Assembly: GCA_029940375.1 (NCBI GenBank)
Contig: JAPYUX010000002.1
Span: 145,880 to 209,879 of the forward strand
Source: Dehalococcoidia bacterium
GTDB taxonomy: Bacteria > Chloroflexota > Dehalococcoidia > Lucifugimonadales > Lucifugimonadaceae
DNA: 64,000 bases
Reading direction: 5' to 3'
Shown: positions 45,491-53,063 of the stretch, piece by piece
Numbering within the stretch: position 1 is the stretch's first letter
Layout of the letters: every line of letters begins with the position of its first letter
Program-made: the position numbers and the translations under genes
The notes under the pieces: generated by a model
What the model was told of the DNA's origin: nothing
What the model saw: the letters and a program-made list of their open reading frames with translations, nothing else
The model's database searches: none

Positions 45491-46054
45491 TTAATCTGAA
45501 CGACCTAAGTAAGAACCATCTGAAGTAGAAACATTTATTTTTTGACCATTTCCTATAAATAGAGGCACTTGTACTGTTAGTCCAGTTGTGGTTTTAGCTG
45601 GTTTTGTTGCTCCAGATTGAGTGTCACCTTTTAATCCAACTTCAGTTTCAGCAATTGTTAAAATCATTGAAGATGGCAATTGGATTGCTAAAGCGTTACT
45701 ATTCATTGTTATAATTTCTGCATTACTTCCTTCAGATAAATATTTTAAATTATCTCCAATAAGTTTTGAATTTAACTCATATTGTTCAAAATCTTTATTA
45801 TCCATAAAAATATATACATCTTTGTCTTGATATAAAAACTGTACTTCTTTTGTTTCGGTTTCAGCCAAAGTTAACTTTTGATTACCAGGGACTTTCTTTT
45901 CATAAACATTACCAGATTCTATGTGTCTTAATTTTAAAGTTAAAGTTGGTGGAGCTTTCGGAGCTTGTCGATGTTGCCAATTTAAAATCTGGTAAATTTC
46001 GTTTTGAAGTAAAATAGTCATATTCTTTTTTATTTCTCCAGATGAGATGGTCAT
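45491..46054 (-). CDS. efp: Elongation factor P
   Basis: EF-P relieves ribosome stalling at polyproline. The 187-aa length and three-domain layout are normal, with the C-terminal region ending QKINVSTSDGSYLGR. The tip loop of domain I, normally PGKG around Lys34, reads QAPKAPPT here, so the aligned Lys33 is flanked by Ala and Pro in place of Gly. AAGGAG precedes the ATG. No modification genes (epmA, ymfI) are in the window. Neighbours are xerC/D and xseA. Confidence 0.92.
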   Translation of the reverse strand: MTISSGEIKKNMTILLQNEIYQILNWQHRQAPKAPPTLTLKLRHIESGNVYEKKVPGNQKLTLAETETKEVQFLYQDKDVYIFMDNKDFEQYELNSKLIGDNLKYLSEGSNAEIITMNSNALAIQLPSSMILTIAETEVGLKGDTQSGATKPAKTTTGLTVQVPLFIGNGQKINVSTSDGSYLGRSD

Positions 46055-46079
46055 ATTTATTCTCCTTTATTTTATGATT

Positions 46080-46976
46080 TTATGCTTTTGGATGAGCTTT
46101 TGTATATATTGCTCTGGATTTTTCAACTGAAATATGTGTGTATATTTCAGTTGTTTTTGCAGTACTATGCCCTAATAATTCTTGAACAACACGTAAGTCT
46201 GCACCACCATCAATCATGTGAGTGGCAAACGAATGTCTCAAAGTATGAGTATGATATTTAGAATCTAATCCTGCTTTATTAATATATTTTTTTATTAGAT
46301 TTTGTATACTTCTTATTGATAGTCTTTTCCCTTTATTTGTTAGGAAAAAAGCTTTTTCATTTCCTAAATTCAGTTTTTTTCTTGTTACTTTTATATAATT
46401 TGATAAAAGAAATTTTGCTTTTTCTCCGAAAATTACTGTCCTATATTTGGCTCCTTTACCAAAAACTATTGCTTGTCCTAAATTTATATCTAAGTCGTGC
46501 AAATTCAGAAAATTAACTTCTGATACTCTCATCCCAGTCGAGTAAATTAATTCTATTATTGACTTATCTCTAATTCCTAATTCAGAGTCGGTATCTACAA
46601 TTTCAATTAATTCATTAATTTCTTTGGATGAAGCAATTTTAGGTAAAGATTTAATATTTTTAGGTTTGGGAATAGTCTCAAAATAATTTTTTTCACATAT
46701 GCCTCTTTTTGTTAGATAAGTGAAAAAAGATTTCATATGTGAAATTAATCTCTGGACTGACTTTATACTTGTTAATTTATTTTTTTCACTTATGAATTTC
46801 CTTGAAAGATCTAAATCAAATTTTTTGTTAAGATTCAACGATAAAAAATTTATGAAATTTTCAATGTCTAAATTTTGATTTCTTATTGTATAAAAAGATA
46901 AAGAGGGATTTTGATCTAAATAATTTTTTTTATTTTTTTTTAAATCACTTATTAATTTTTTTGTAACTTTTTGCAT
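46080..46976 (-). CDS. xer: Tyrosine recombinase XerC/XerD
   Basis: This 298-aa site-specific recombinase is probably for chromosome dimer resolution. The N-terminal SAM-like domain includes INFLSLNLNKKF. The catalytic residues are in STGMRVSEV (Arg), KGAKYRTV (Lys), HTLRHSFATH (His-x-x-Arg), LLGHS (His) and YTHIS (Tyr). No integrase-type context or repeats surround it, and it lies between topA and efp in a stable operon, so a housekeeping Xer is more likely than a mobile element. The ftsK gene at 23125 fits this role. Confidence 0.92.
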   Translation of the reverse strand: MQKVTKKLISDLKKNKKNYLDQNPSLSFYTIRNQNLDIENFINFLSLNLNKKFDLDLSRKFISEKNKLTSIKSVQRLISHMKSFFTYLTKRGICEKNYFETIPKPKNIKSLPKIASSKEINELIEIVDTDSELGIRDKSIIELIYSTGMRVSEVNFLNLHDLDINLGQAIVFGKGAKYRTVIFGEKAKFLLSNYIKVTRKKLNLGNEKAFFLTNKGKRLSIRSIQNLIKKYINKAGLDSKYHTHTLRHSFATHMIDGGADLRVVQELLGHSTAKTTEIYTHISVEKSRAIYTKAHPKA

Positions 46977-47020
46977 AATTTAATAATAAAATTATTTTGA
47001 TTTATTAAAAACACAAATTA

Positions 47021-49144
47021 TTAACGATTATTTTCTATTTTAGAAGTTTTTAATTTATTGCTTTCATACTCAAGTATACTTTTTCTGTTTCTGCCAGTGG
47101 TTGTCCAACATTTTTCTGATAATGAACTTTTGTGATCAGTTTTTGCTCCATCAACATAACCTTTCTCACAAGCTAAAAACGCTCCATCATCTGTAAATTT
47201 TTTTCTTTTTAGGGGAATCCATTTCATATGTATATTTTCACAATTTTCTGATTTTTCTCTTAGCCCATCAGTTTTATCAAATTCTTGCTTTCCACATAAT
47301 TCTATTGTTCCTGTACATTTTGGACAATGTATATCTGTGAAATGATGAGAAGCAGAGGGATCAACTAATTTTGAATCATTTCCTACTTCTCTTAATTTAT
47401 TTAATCTTTCATTAAATATTTCATAAAATTCACAAACAACTGATTGCCAGTCTAAATTTCCTTGAGCTATATTATCAAGTTGATGTTCTATGTTACTTGT
47501 AAATTCCAATGACATGAAATGATCTCCATAAATGGGTTCTAAGGCGTTAATCATAGATTTTCCAACATTAGTTCTATGCAAACTTCTACGCATAGCAACT
47601 ACAGCACTATGTTGTTGTATTCTATCTAAAATAGATGCGTAAGTACTGGGTCTACCTATACCACTCGTTTCTAATTCCTTAATTAGGCTTGCTTCTGTAT
47701 ATCTATTTTTAGGTTTAGTATAGTTTTGAATTTCTTTTATTGAGGAAACCTTTACAATATCTTCAATAGATAAATTTGGAGGAACGTCAATTTTATTTTT
47801 CCCGTCTATAATCTTGAATCCATCAAACAAAATCTTATTATACTCAGAATTCAACAAATATATTTCAAGATCATTAAACTTTGCTTCAACTAACACTACA
47901 GTCTTCTCAGTTAGACTGTTTTTCATTTGTGATGCCAAAGTTCTTTCCCATATTAATTTGTACAAGTTGTATTGTTGAGTATTTAATTTATCTTTTATTT
48001 TTTCTGGATTGTTGAAAATATTTGTTGGTCTAATTGCTTCATGAGCTTCTTGAGCATTAATAGATTTTTTTGAATATTTTCTAGAACCTTCATAAAATTC
48101 TTTCCCATATTTTTCATTAATATATTTACCTGTGCTATTAAGAATTTCATCTGATAAAAAGGTAGAATCAGTTCTCATATAAGTAATTAGATTCAAAATC
48201 TCATTTCCACTTTCAACACCTCTAAATAATTGCTGTGCTAAATCCATAGTTTTTCTAGGGCTTAATCTTAATTCATTTGATGCTGCTTGTTGTAGTGTGC
48301 TTGTTATAAAGGGTGGCCTTGGTTTGGATATAAATTCTGATTTTTTTATTGAATTTACCTTTAAAATAGATTTCTTTATTTTGTCAGATATTGATTTAGC
48401 TATTTTTTTATTTGAGATTACATTATTAGCTTTTTTTATATCAAAAACATAATAATTTGTATCTTCTAAATTTCCCTTTAAAGAAACGTTAAATTTCTTT
48501 TCTGTACTATTTATAAGTTCTGCCTCTATTGTCCAGTATTCAGTAGGGTTGTGCGCTTTGATTTCGTTTTCTCTATTATTAACAATGAGTAAAGCTGGTC
48601 CTTGAACTCTACCAGTAGCCCTGCCTCCTACCCTAATAGCACTTGATAAAGGTCCACTAATCTCGAACCCCACGATTCTATCCATTACTCTACGTGCTTT
48701 ATAAGCATCAACTAGATTTAGATCTAGTTTTTGAGGATTATCAAAAGAATTTTTTATTGCTGACTCGGTTATTTCATGAAAGACAACGCGACTAACATTT
48801 TTCTTTTCTAACAACTTTAATTCATCACCTAAATGCCAGGCAATTGCTTCACCTTCTCTATCTGGATCAGAAGCTAAATAGATAAATTTAGGATTAATTT
48901 TTTTGATAGACTTTGATATTTCTAGAATATTTTTTTTACTTTTAGGATCAACAGCCCAATTCAAATCAACTGCTTTTGAATTTAAATCTATTTTATATCC
49001 ATTATTAGAATTCTTATCTTTCCATGTTCTTTTTGTTAGATCACGTATATGCCCATATGATGCTAATACACTGTAACTACTTCCTAAATAGTTCTGTAAT
49101 GCTTTTGCTTTAACAGGAGATTCAACAATTACTAAATTTGACAA
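47021..49144 (-). CDS. topA: DNA topoisomerase I
   Basis: TopA relaxes negative supercoils. The 707-aa protein has the Toprim domain (LVIVESPVKAKAL, later ASDPDREGEAIAWHL) and the active-site tyrosine in ITYMRTDSTFLSDE. The IGRPSTYASI motif also matches. Only one zinc-ribbon-like region is left at the C-terminus (CPKCTGTIELCG...), with irregular Cys spacing, in place of the three or more of E. coli. The start is TTG at 49144, preceded by GGG and an A run. It heads the minus-strand run to the formyltransferase gene. Confidence 0.96.
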   Translation of the reverse strand: MSNLVIVESPVKAKALQNYLGSSYSVLASYGHIRDLTKRTWKDKNSNNGYKIDLNSKAVDLNWAVDPKSKKNILEISKSIKKINPKFIYLASDPDREGEAIAWHLGDELKLLEKKNVSRVVFHEITESAIKNSFDNPQKLDLNLVDAYKARRVMDRIVGFEISGPLSSAIRVGGRATGRVQGPALLIVNNRENEIKAHNPTEYWTIEAELINSTEKKFNVSLKGNLEDTNYYVFDIKKANNVISNKKIAKSISDKIKKSILKVNSIKKSEFISKPRPPFITSTLQQAASNELRLSPRKTMDLAQQLFRGVESGNEILNLITYMRTDSTFLSDEILNSTGKYINEKYGKEFYEGSRKYSKKSINAQEAHEAIRPTNIFNNPEKIKDKLNTQQYNLYKLIWERTLASQMKNSLTEKTVVLVEAKFNDLEIYLLNSEYNKILFDGFKIIDGKNKIDVPPNLSIEDIVKVSSIKEIQNYTKPKNRYTEASLIKELETSGIGRPSTYASILDRIQQHSAVVAMRRSLHRTNVGKSMINALEPIYGDHFMSLEFTSNIEHQLDNIAQGNLDWQSVVCEFYEIFNERLNKLREVGNDSKLVDPSASHHFTDIHCPKCTGTIELCGKQEFDKTDGLREKSENCENIHMKWIPLKRKKFTDDGAFLACEKGYVDGAKTDHKSSLSEKCWTTTGRNRKSILEYESNKLKTSKIENNR

Positions 49145-49241
49145 TTTTTTCCCTTATAATAAATTCCATTTTTTCATTATATTGTTTTACTGAAAAATAT
49201 AAATTCAAAAAATATACCAAATTTCTTCAATAATACAAATA

Positions 49242-49332
49242 TGGCGGAGAGGACAGGATTCGAACCTGCGGTACGCTTTATACGTACACACGCTTTCCAA
49301 GCGTGCTCATTAAACCACTCTGACACCTCTCC
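49242..49332 (-). tRNA. tRNA-Ser (anticodon GGA)
   Basis: On the minus strand a 91-nt class II tRNA can be folded. The acceptor arm GGAGAGG pairs with CCTCTCC, followed by G and an encoded CCA. The anticodon stem CACGC/GCGTG encloses the loop TTGGAAA with anticodon GGA. A long variable arm (GTACG/CGTAC) and a T arm with GGTTCGAATCC are present. It lies 97 nt upstream of topA on the same strand. Confidence 0.96.
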
Positions 49333-49493
49333 TTTATATAATGATTTTTTATATTTTTGCTGTTATTATTATATTTTAATAGTAAAAATGAAAATTTCAT
49401 TAAAACTAAAAATATTCTTTCAAAGCAAACTTTTTATAAATGAAAAAAAAAATTTTGAATTTTTCTTCAATATCTCCTACAACAATCTTTTGA

Positions 49494-50183
49494 ATGGCAT
49501 CTTTTTCGATATTTAATATTTTCAAAAAAATTAGGAATAATAAAAATTCTGATAATTCTTATTTAAAAAAGTTTACTGATAACGGAGTTATTATAAAAGA
49601 CTTAAATTCAACTTATATTGATCCTAACGTTGAAATTTCTTCAGGAACAGTTATATTTCCCTCCACTTATATATTGGAAGGCTCTATCATTGGTAAAAAT
49701 TGTATAATTGGCCCTAACTCTACTCTTTCAGATGCTATTGTAGCTTCAAATGTAAAAATAATATATTCAATAATTTTAAACTCTAGAATAAATGACAATT
49801 CTCAAGTAGGACCATTTGCTTATATTAGAGATGATAGTACTATCGGATCAAATTCTGTCATAGGAAATAATGTTGAAATTAAATCATCAAGTATTGGGAA
49901 CAATTCTGTTTCAAAACATTTTTCTTATATAGGTGATGCAATAATCGACAATAACGTTAACATTGGGGCAGGTTTTGTAGTTGCTAATTATGATGGAAGA
50001 AAAAAACATAAATCTCAAATACAAGATAATGTTTTTATTGGTTCAAATTCAACTATAATTTCTCCAGTATTGATCGAAAAAAATTCTATAATTGGTGCTG
50101 GATCTGTGGTGATAAACAACGTTTTTGAAAATTCAACTGTTGTAGGAATCCCAGCTAAAGAAATAAAAAAAGGTAAGCAATAA
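49494..50183 (+). CDS. Stand-alone GlmU-type acetyltransferase (left-handed beta-helix) domain
   Basis: This 229-aa protein consists of hexapeptide repeats and matches only the C-terminal half of GlmU (glucosamine-1-phosphate acetyltransferase). The segments TYIDPNVEISSGTVIFP, VGPFAYIRDDS (substrate Arg), VEIKSSSIG, HFSYIGDA (catalytic His), NIGAGFVVANYDGRKKH and VFIGSNSTIISPV appear in GlmU order. The N-terminal uridylyltransferase domain is missing; about 40 residues without clear match precede the repeats. It may work with a separate nucleotidyltransferase to make UDP-GlcNAc. It overlaps the CorC-like gene by 1 nt (TAATG). Confidence 0.88.
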   Translation: MASFSIFNIFKKIRNNKNSDNSYLKKFTDNGVIIKDLNSTYIDPNVEISSGTVIFPSTYILEGSIIGKNCIIGPNSTLSDAIVASNVKIIYSIILNSRINDNSQVGPFAYIRDDSTIGSNSVIGNNVEIKSSSIGNNSVSKHFSYIGDAIIDNNVNIGAGFVVANYDGRKKHKSQIQDNVFIGSNSTIISPVLIEKNSIIGAGSVVINNVFENSTVVGIPAKEIKKGKQ

Positions 50184-51418
50184 TGTTAAGTGTATTTCTT
50201 TATTCGTTGATATTTTTCTTTTCAATATTAATATATGTTCTAATTAACTATTCTCTAGGAATTTTAGGATATAGGACATTTGGTATAATTAATGACGATA
50301 ATAATGGAGATGAAAACCCATCAGAGACATTATCATATGAAGCCTATATTTTAGCTATATTTATAAGAAATTTTATTATATGTCTTGGGGTAGGATCATT
50401 CATTTTACTGGCATTAAATGAAAAAAGTATTTTTTCCTTCTCCAATAAATTTAATATAATTATTGCATCCATTTTATATTTCGTAATTTTGGTTATAACA
50501 ATCATCATAACCAACAAAATTTTTTCTTTATTAAATTCAAAAATATATCCTATTGCTCAAATTATGGGGAATATTCTTGAGTTTACTGCAAGTATTCCTG
50601 GAATAAATAAACTAGTAAGATATGCAGGAGTTCCTACATCTGATCAGTCCACCGATGATGAAAAAGCAACTGCCACTCTAATCGAAACCCTGGATTTACT
50701 AGAATCAGAACAGATACCTGCCCATCAAGAAGATTTAAGAATGATTAGAGGAATTTTACGAATGGATGATTTAAGAGTAAGTGAAATAATGAAACCTAGG
50801 CCAGATATAGTTGCAACTTCGATAAACGAATCCATAGATACAATAATTGAAAAAATGACTGTTGGTGGCTATTCTAAAATTCCTGTATATAATTCAGATC
50901 TAGATAGTATTGAAGGAGTTTTATTTGCAAGAGATATATTAAAAGTTGATAATAAGAATTTCAACAGAAAGACTTTGGAAAAATTATTAAGACAACCTTT
51001 ATATATACCCGAATCTCAAAATTTAGAAACTTTACTTAATCAATTTCAAACTCATAGTACATCTATAGGAATAGTGTTAGATGAACATGGGAGTGTATCA
51101 GGTCTAGTTACCGTTACAGATCTTGTTGAAGAAATAATAGGTGAATTGGCAGATGAGTTTGATACTGAACCTCCTGAAATTCAAGAAATAAGGCAAGATT
51201 CATTTTTAATTGATGCTACTGTTTCCTTAGACCAGATAAATCGAAAATTCAATTTGAAATTTGATAGTGAAGGTATCTCTACAATAGGAGGGTTCATATA
51301 TTCTCAATTAGGTAGGATTCCGATTGTTGGTGATATAGTTGAAACCTCAGATTGTGTAATAACCGTAAGAACCATACAAGGGAGAAGAATTAAAAGAGTA
51401 TCCATTTCATTAAAGTAA
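50183..51418 (+). CDS. CNNM/HlyC-CorC family membrane protein with CBS pair
   Basis: This 411-aa protein has three or more N-terminal membrane segments in a DUF21-like region (about residues 5-140). A tandem CBS domain pair follows (RVSEIMKPRPDIVATS to GSVSGLVTVTDLVEEIIGELADEFD). The C-terminal CorC/HlyC domain reads FLIDATVSLDQINRKFNLKF...STIGGFIYSQLGRIP. Relatives act in magnesium or cobalt efflux. It is translationally coupled to the GlmU-like gene and ends before a strong terminator. Confidence 0.9.
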   Translation: MLSVFLYSLIFFFSILIYVLINYSLGILGYRTFGIINDDNNGDENPSETLSYEAYILAIFIRNFIICLGVGSFILLALNEKSIFSFSNKFNIIIASILYFVILVITIIITNKIFSLLNSKIYPIAQIMGNILEFTASIPGINKLVRYAGVPTSDQSTDDEKATATLIETLDLLESEQIPAHQEDLRMIRGILRMDDLRVSEIMKPRPDIVATSINESIDTIIEKMTVGGYSKIPVYNSDLDSIEGVLFARDILKVDNKNFNRKTLEKLLRQPLYIPESQNLETLLNQFQTHSTSIGIVLDEHGSVSGLVTVTDLVEEIIGELADEFDTEPPEIQEIRQDSFLIDATVSLDQINRKFNLKFDSEGISTIGGFIYSQLGRIPIVGDIVETSDCVITVRTIQGRRIKRVSISLK

Positions 51419-51553
51419 GAGAAATTTCTACAAAAACATCTAATGTATCAATAGTTTTTTTATTTGCTCTCTAGAAATTTGGTAAGAAAATTAAAATTTT
51501 GCACAAGATACTGAATGAATTTTTAGAATATCAGAAAAAACAATTTGAATTTC

Positions 51554-51614
51554 ATAATAGTTAATAAATAAAAGGGGACTCTAATAAAGTCCCCTTTTAT
51601 TTATTAACTATTAT
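51554..51614. terminator. Bidirectional terminator, 27-bp perfect stem
   Basis: Arms 51554-51580 and 51588-51614 are perfectly complementary over 27 bp with a 7-nt loop. The GC core is GGGGACT/AGTCCCC, and A/T tracts on both sides give a U run in either direction. It sits between the convergent CorC-like and collagen-like genes (135 and 16 nt from their ends) and should stop both transcripts. Confidence 0.93.
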
Positions 51615-51630
51615 CTTGCTATTTAGTAAT

Positions 51631-52302
51631 TTAGTCTCCAGGAATTGCATCAATAACTAAAGCTGAAGCATTAGCTATGTCTCCTCCACCTGAAGCTGAA
51701 ATAGCTATGGCATGTATGCCATTACCATCAGCATCAACCCAACCAAATGAACTTGCTGGTAAAGAGATTGATGTTTCAAATGAACCAGATCCATCAGCAG
51801 ATAATGCTGATACACCAGTCTTATCGACTCCAACTATATTTACTGAGAATCCTGATGAGTTTATTGCACTGATTGTTATTTCAGCGTTAGCTGAGAAGCC
51901 TGAACCAATTAGATTAACTGATATATTGTCAGCTCCTCTTTTCCACTCTATAGTACCACTTCCAGCAGCTCCAACGGCTGATAAACCTGAAGTTGAACCT
52001 GACTGTCCGTCTTTTCCATCTGATCCTGCTTCTCCATCCCCTCCATCCAATCCATCTACTCCTGCTGGACCTGGTGCTCCTGCTGGACCTGCTGCTCCTG
52101 GCTCACCTGGTGCTCCTGGCTCACCTGGCAATCCTGGTGCTCCTGCATCTCCTGGATGACCTGGAAGTCCTGGCAATCCAGGAAGCCCTGATATTCCAGC
52201 TTTTCCAGCTGCTCCATCAGAACATGCAAATAATATTAACGAAACTGTTAATAGTGATATTATAAGTAATGATTTAATCATTTTTTGGTAATGACCTTTC
52301 AT
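51631..52302 (-). CDS. Collagen-like lipoprotein
   Basis: This is a 223-aa exported protein. The signal segment (about 10-26) ends in the lipobox LFAC, with Cys27. From Gly30 to about residue 104 there are 25 uninterrupted Gly-X-Y triplets, many of them GLP, GAP and GEP, followed by charged GXD triplets. The C-terminal domain (about 108-223) is Ser/Gly/Ala-rich and probably beta-structured, with no family I recognise. It probably stands as a trimeric stalk on the cell surface. The start is ATG at 52302 with AAGGGG 7 nt upstream; the ATG at 52281 is an alternative and gives a more typical signal peptide. Confidence 0.88.
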   Translation of the reverse strand: MKGHYQKMIKSLLIISLLTVSLILFACSDGAAGKAGISGLPGLPGLPGHPGDAGAPGLPGEPGAPGEPGAAGPAGAPGPAGVDGLDGGDGEAGSDGKDGQSGSTSGLSAVGAAGSGTIEWKRGADNISVNLIGSGFSANAEITISAINSSGFSVNIVGVDKTGVSALSADGSGSFETSISLPASSFGWVDADGNGIHAIAISASGGGDIANASALVIDAIPGD

Positions 52303-52697
52303 GCGGTTACCCCTTTTATACGTATTAATTGACTATCGGTCTATTGTAGCAATATTATCTACACTATGTAAGGACTTTTTAGTCAAACTTTTTTAATTCT
52401 TCTTCGATTGTTGTATCTAAACTACATCACTGAACAATTACATACAACAATATCAGATCTTTTTACAATCTTATCATAAATAATATTTGTGTTGATCCAA
52501 TGATGTCAAGCGAACTTAATACTAATTATGAATCTTTTCAGTGAAAATCAAAAACTCTCATAATTTTATATGAACTATATTCCGATTTCCGTGATATTAT
52601 AAATTATTAGATTACATAGAAAAATAAATAAGAAAAGAAAGGTAGAAATCCCCTTTAGATTAGAGTGAAGTTTGGGGAATAAAGAATCAAGAGTAAA
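52303..52697. other. 395-nt divergent intergenic region (collagen-like gene / rpsO)
   Basis: No gene is seen. On the minus strand a TTGACT (52386-52381) with GATAAT (52359-52354) is a poorly spaced promoter candidate for the collagen-like gene. On the plus strand TGATATTAT (52592-52600) is an extended -10 candidate for rpsO. The presumed rpsO leader contains a small TCCCC/GGGGA hairpin (about 52648-52678), which could be part of an S15 autoregulatory site. All are low-confidence. Confidence 0.4.
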
Positions 52698-52958
52698 TTG
52701 TCAATAAAAGTCGATCCCGAAATAAAAAAATTATTAAAACACGATAAAGATACAGGTTCTTCTGAAGCACAGATAGTTGCTCTCACTAGTAGGATTAATC
52801 AGTTAAACGAACATTTCAAAAGTCATTTCCATGATCAAACTTCTCGCAGAGGTTTGATTAATATCGTAGGTAAAAGAGCTAAACTGCTCAAATACCTTCG
52901 TTCAAATGACAATGAAAAATATCTAGAACTCACTAAAGCTTTAAATATACGAAAGTAG
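52698..52958 (+). CDS. rpsO: 30S ribosomal protein S15
   Basis: uS15 is an early binder of the 16S central domain. The 86-aa protein shows the family core DTGSSEAQIVALTSRINQLNEHFKSHFHDQTSRRGL and LLKYLRSNDNEKYLEL. The start is TTG at 52698, giving SIKVDPEIKK; no other in-frame start fits the family. It is followed by pnp after 105 nt, the classic rpsO-pnp order. Confidence 0.96.
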   Translation: MSIKVDPEIKKLLKHDKDTGSSEAQIVALTSRINQLNEHFKSHFHDQTSRRGLINIVGKRAKLLKYLRSNDNEKYLELTKALNIRK

Positions 52959-53063
52959 TCGAATTTCTCTTTTTTAACCATAAAAAAACACACGAGAGAA
53001 AATCATTAAACTTTTAATATTTTACGAACTCTATAAGGAATGATTTCAATTTAATTTAAAACA

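Noticed and set aside
46080..46976. Tyrosine recombinase as part of a mobile element
   Set aside because: No attachment-site repeats, tRNA junction or phage genes are near; it is embedded between topA and efp and looks like a housekeeping Xer protein.
49241..49516. Plus-strand open frame beginning MAERTGFEPAV
   Set aside because: It is the antisense of tRNA-Ser(GGA). This N-terminus is a well-known artefact of reading the complement of class II tRNA genes.
51677..52265. Pro-rich and Leu-rich plus-strand frames opposite the collagen-like gene
   Set aside because: They mirror the Gly-X-Y repeat; the minus-strand frame has the lipobox, ribosome binding site and regular Gly periodicity.
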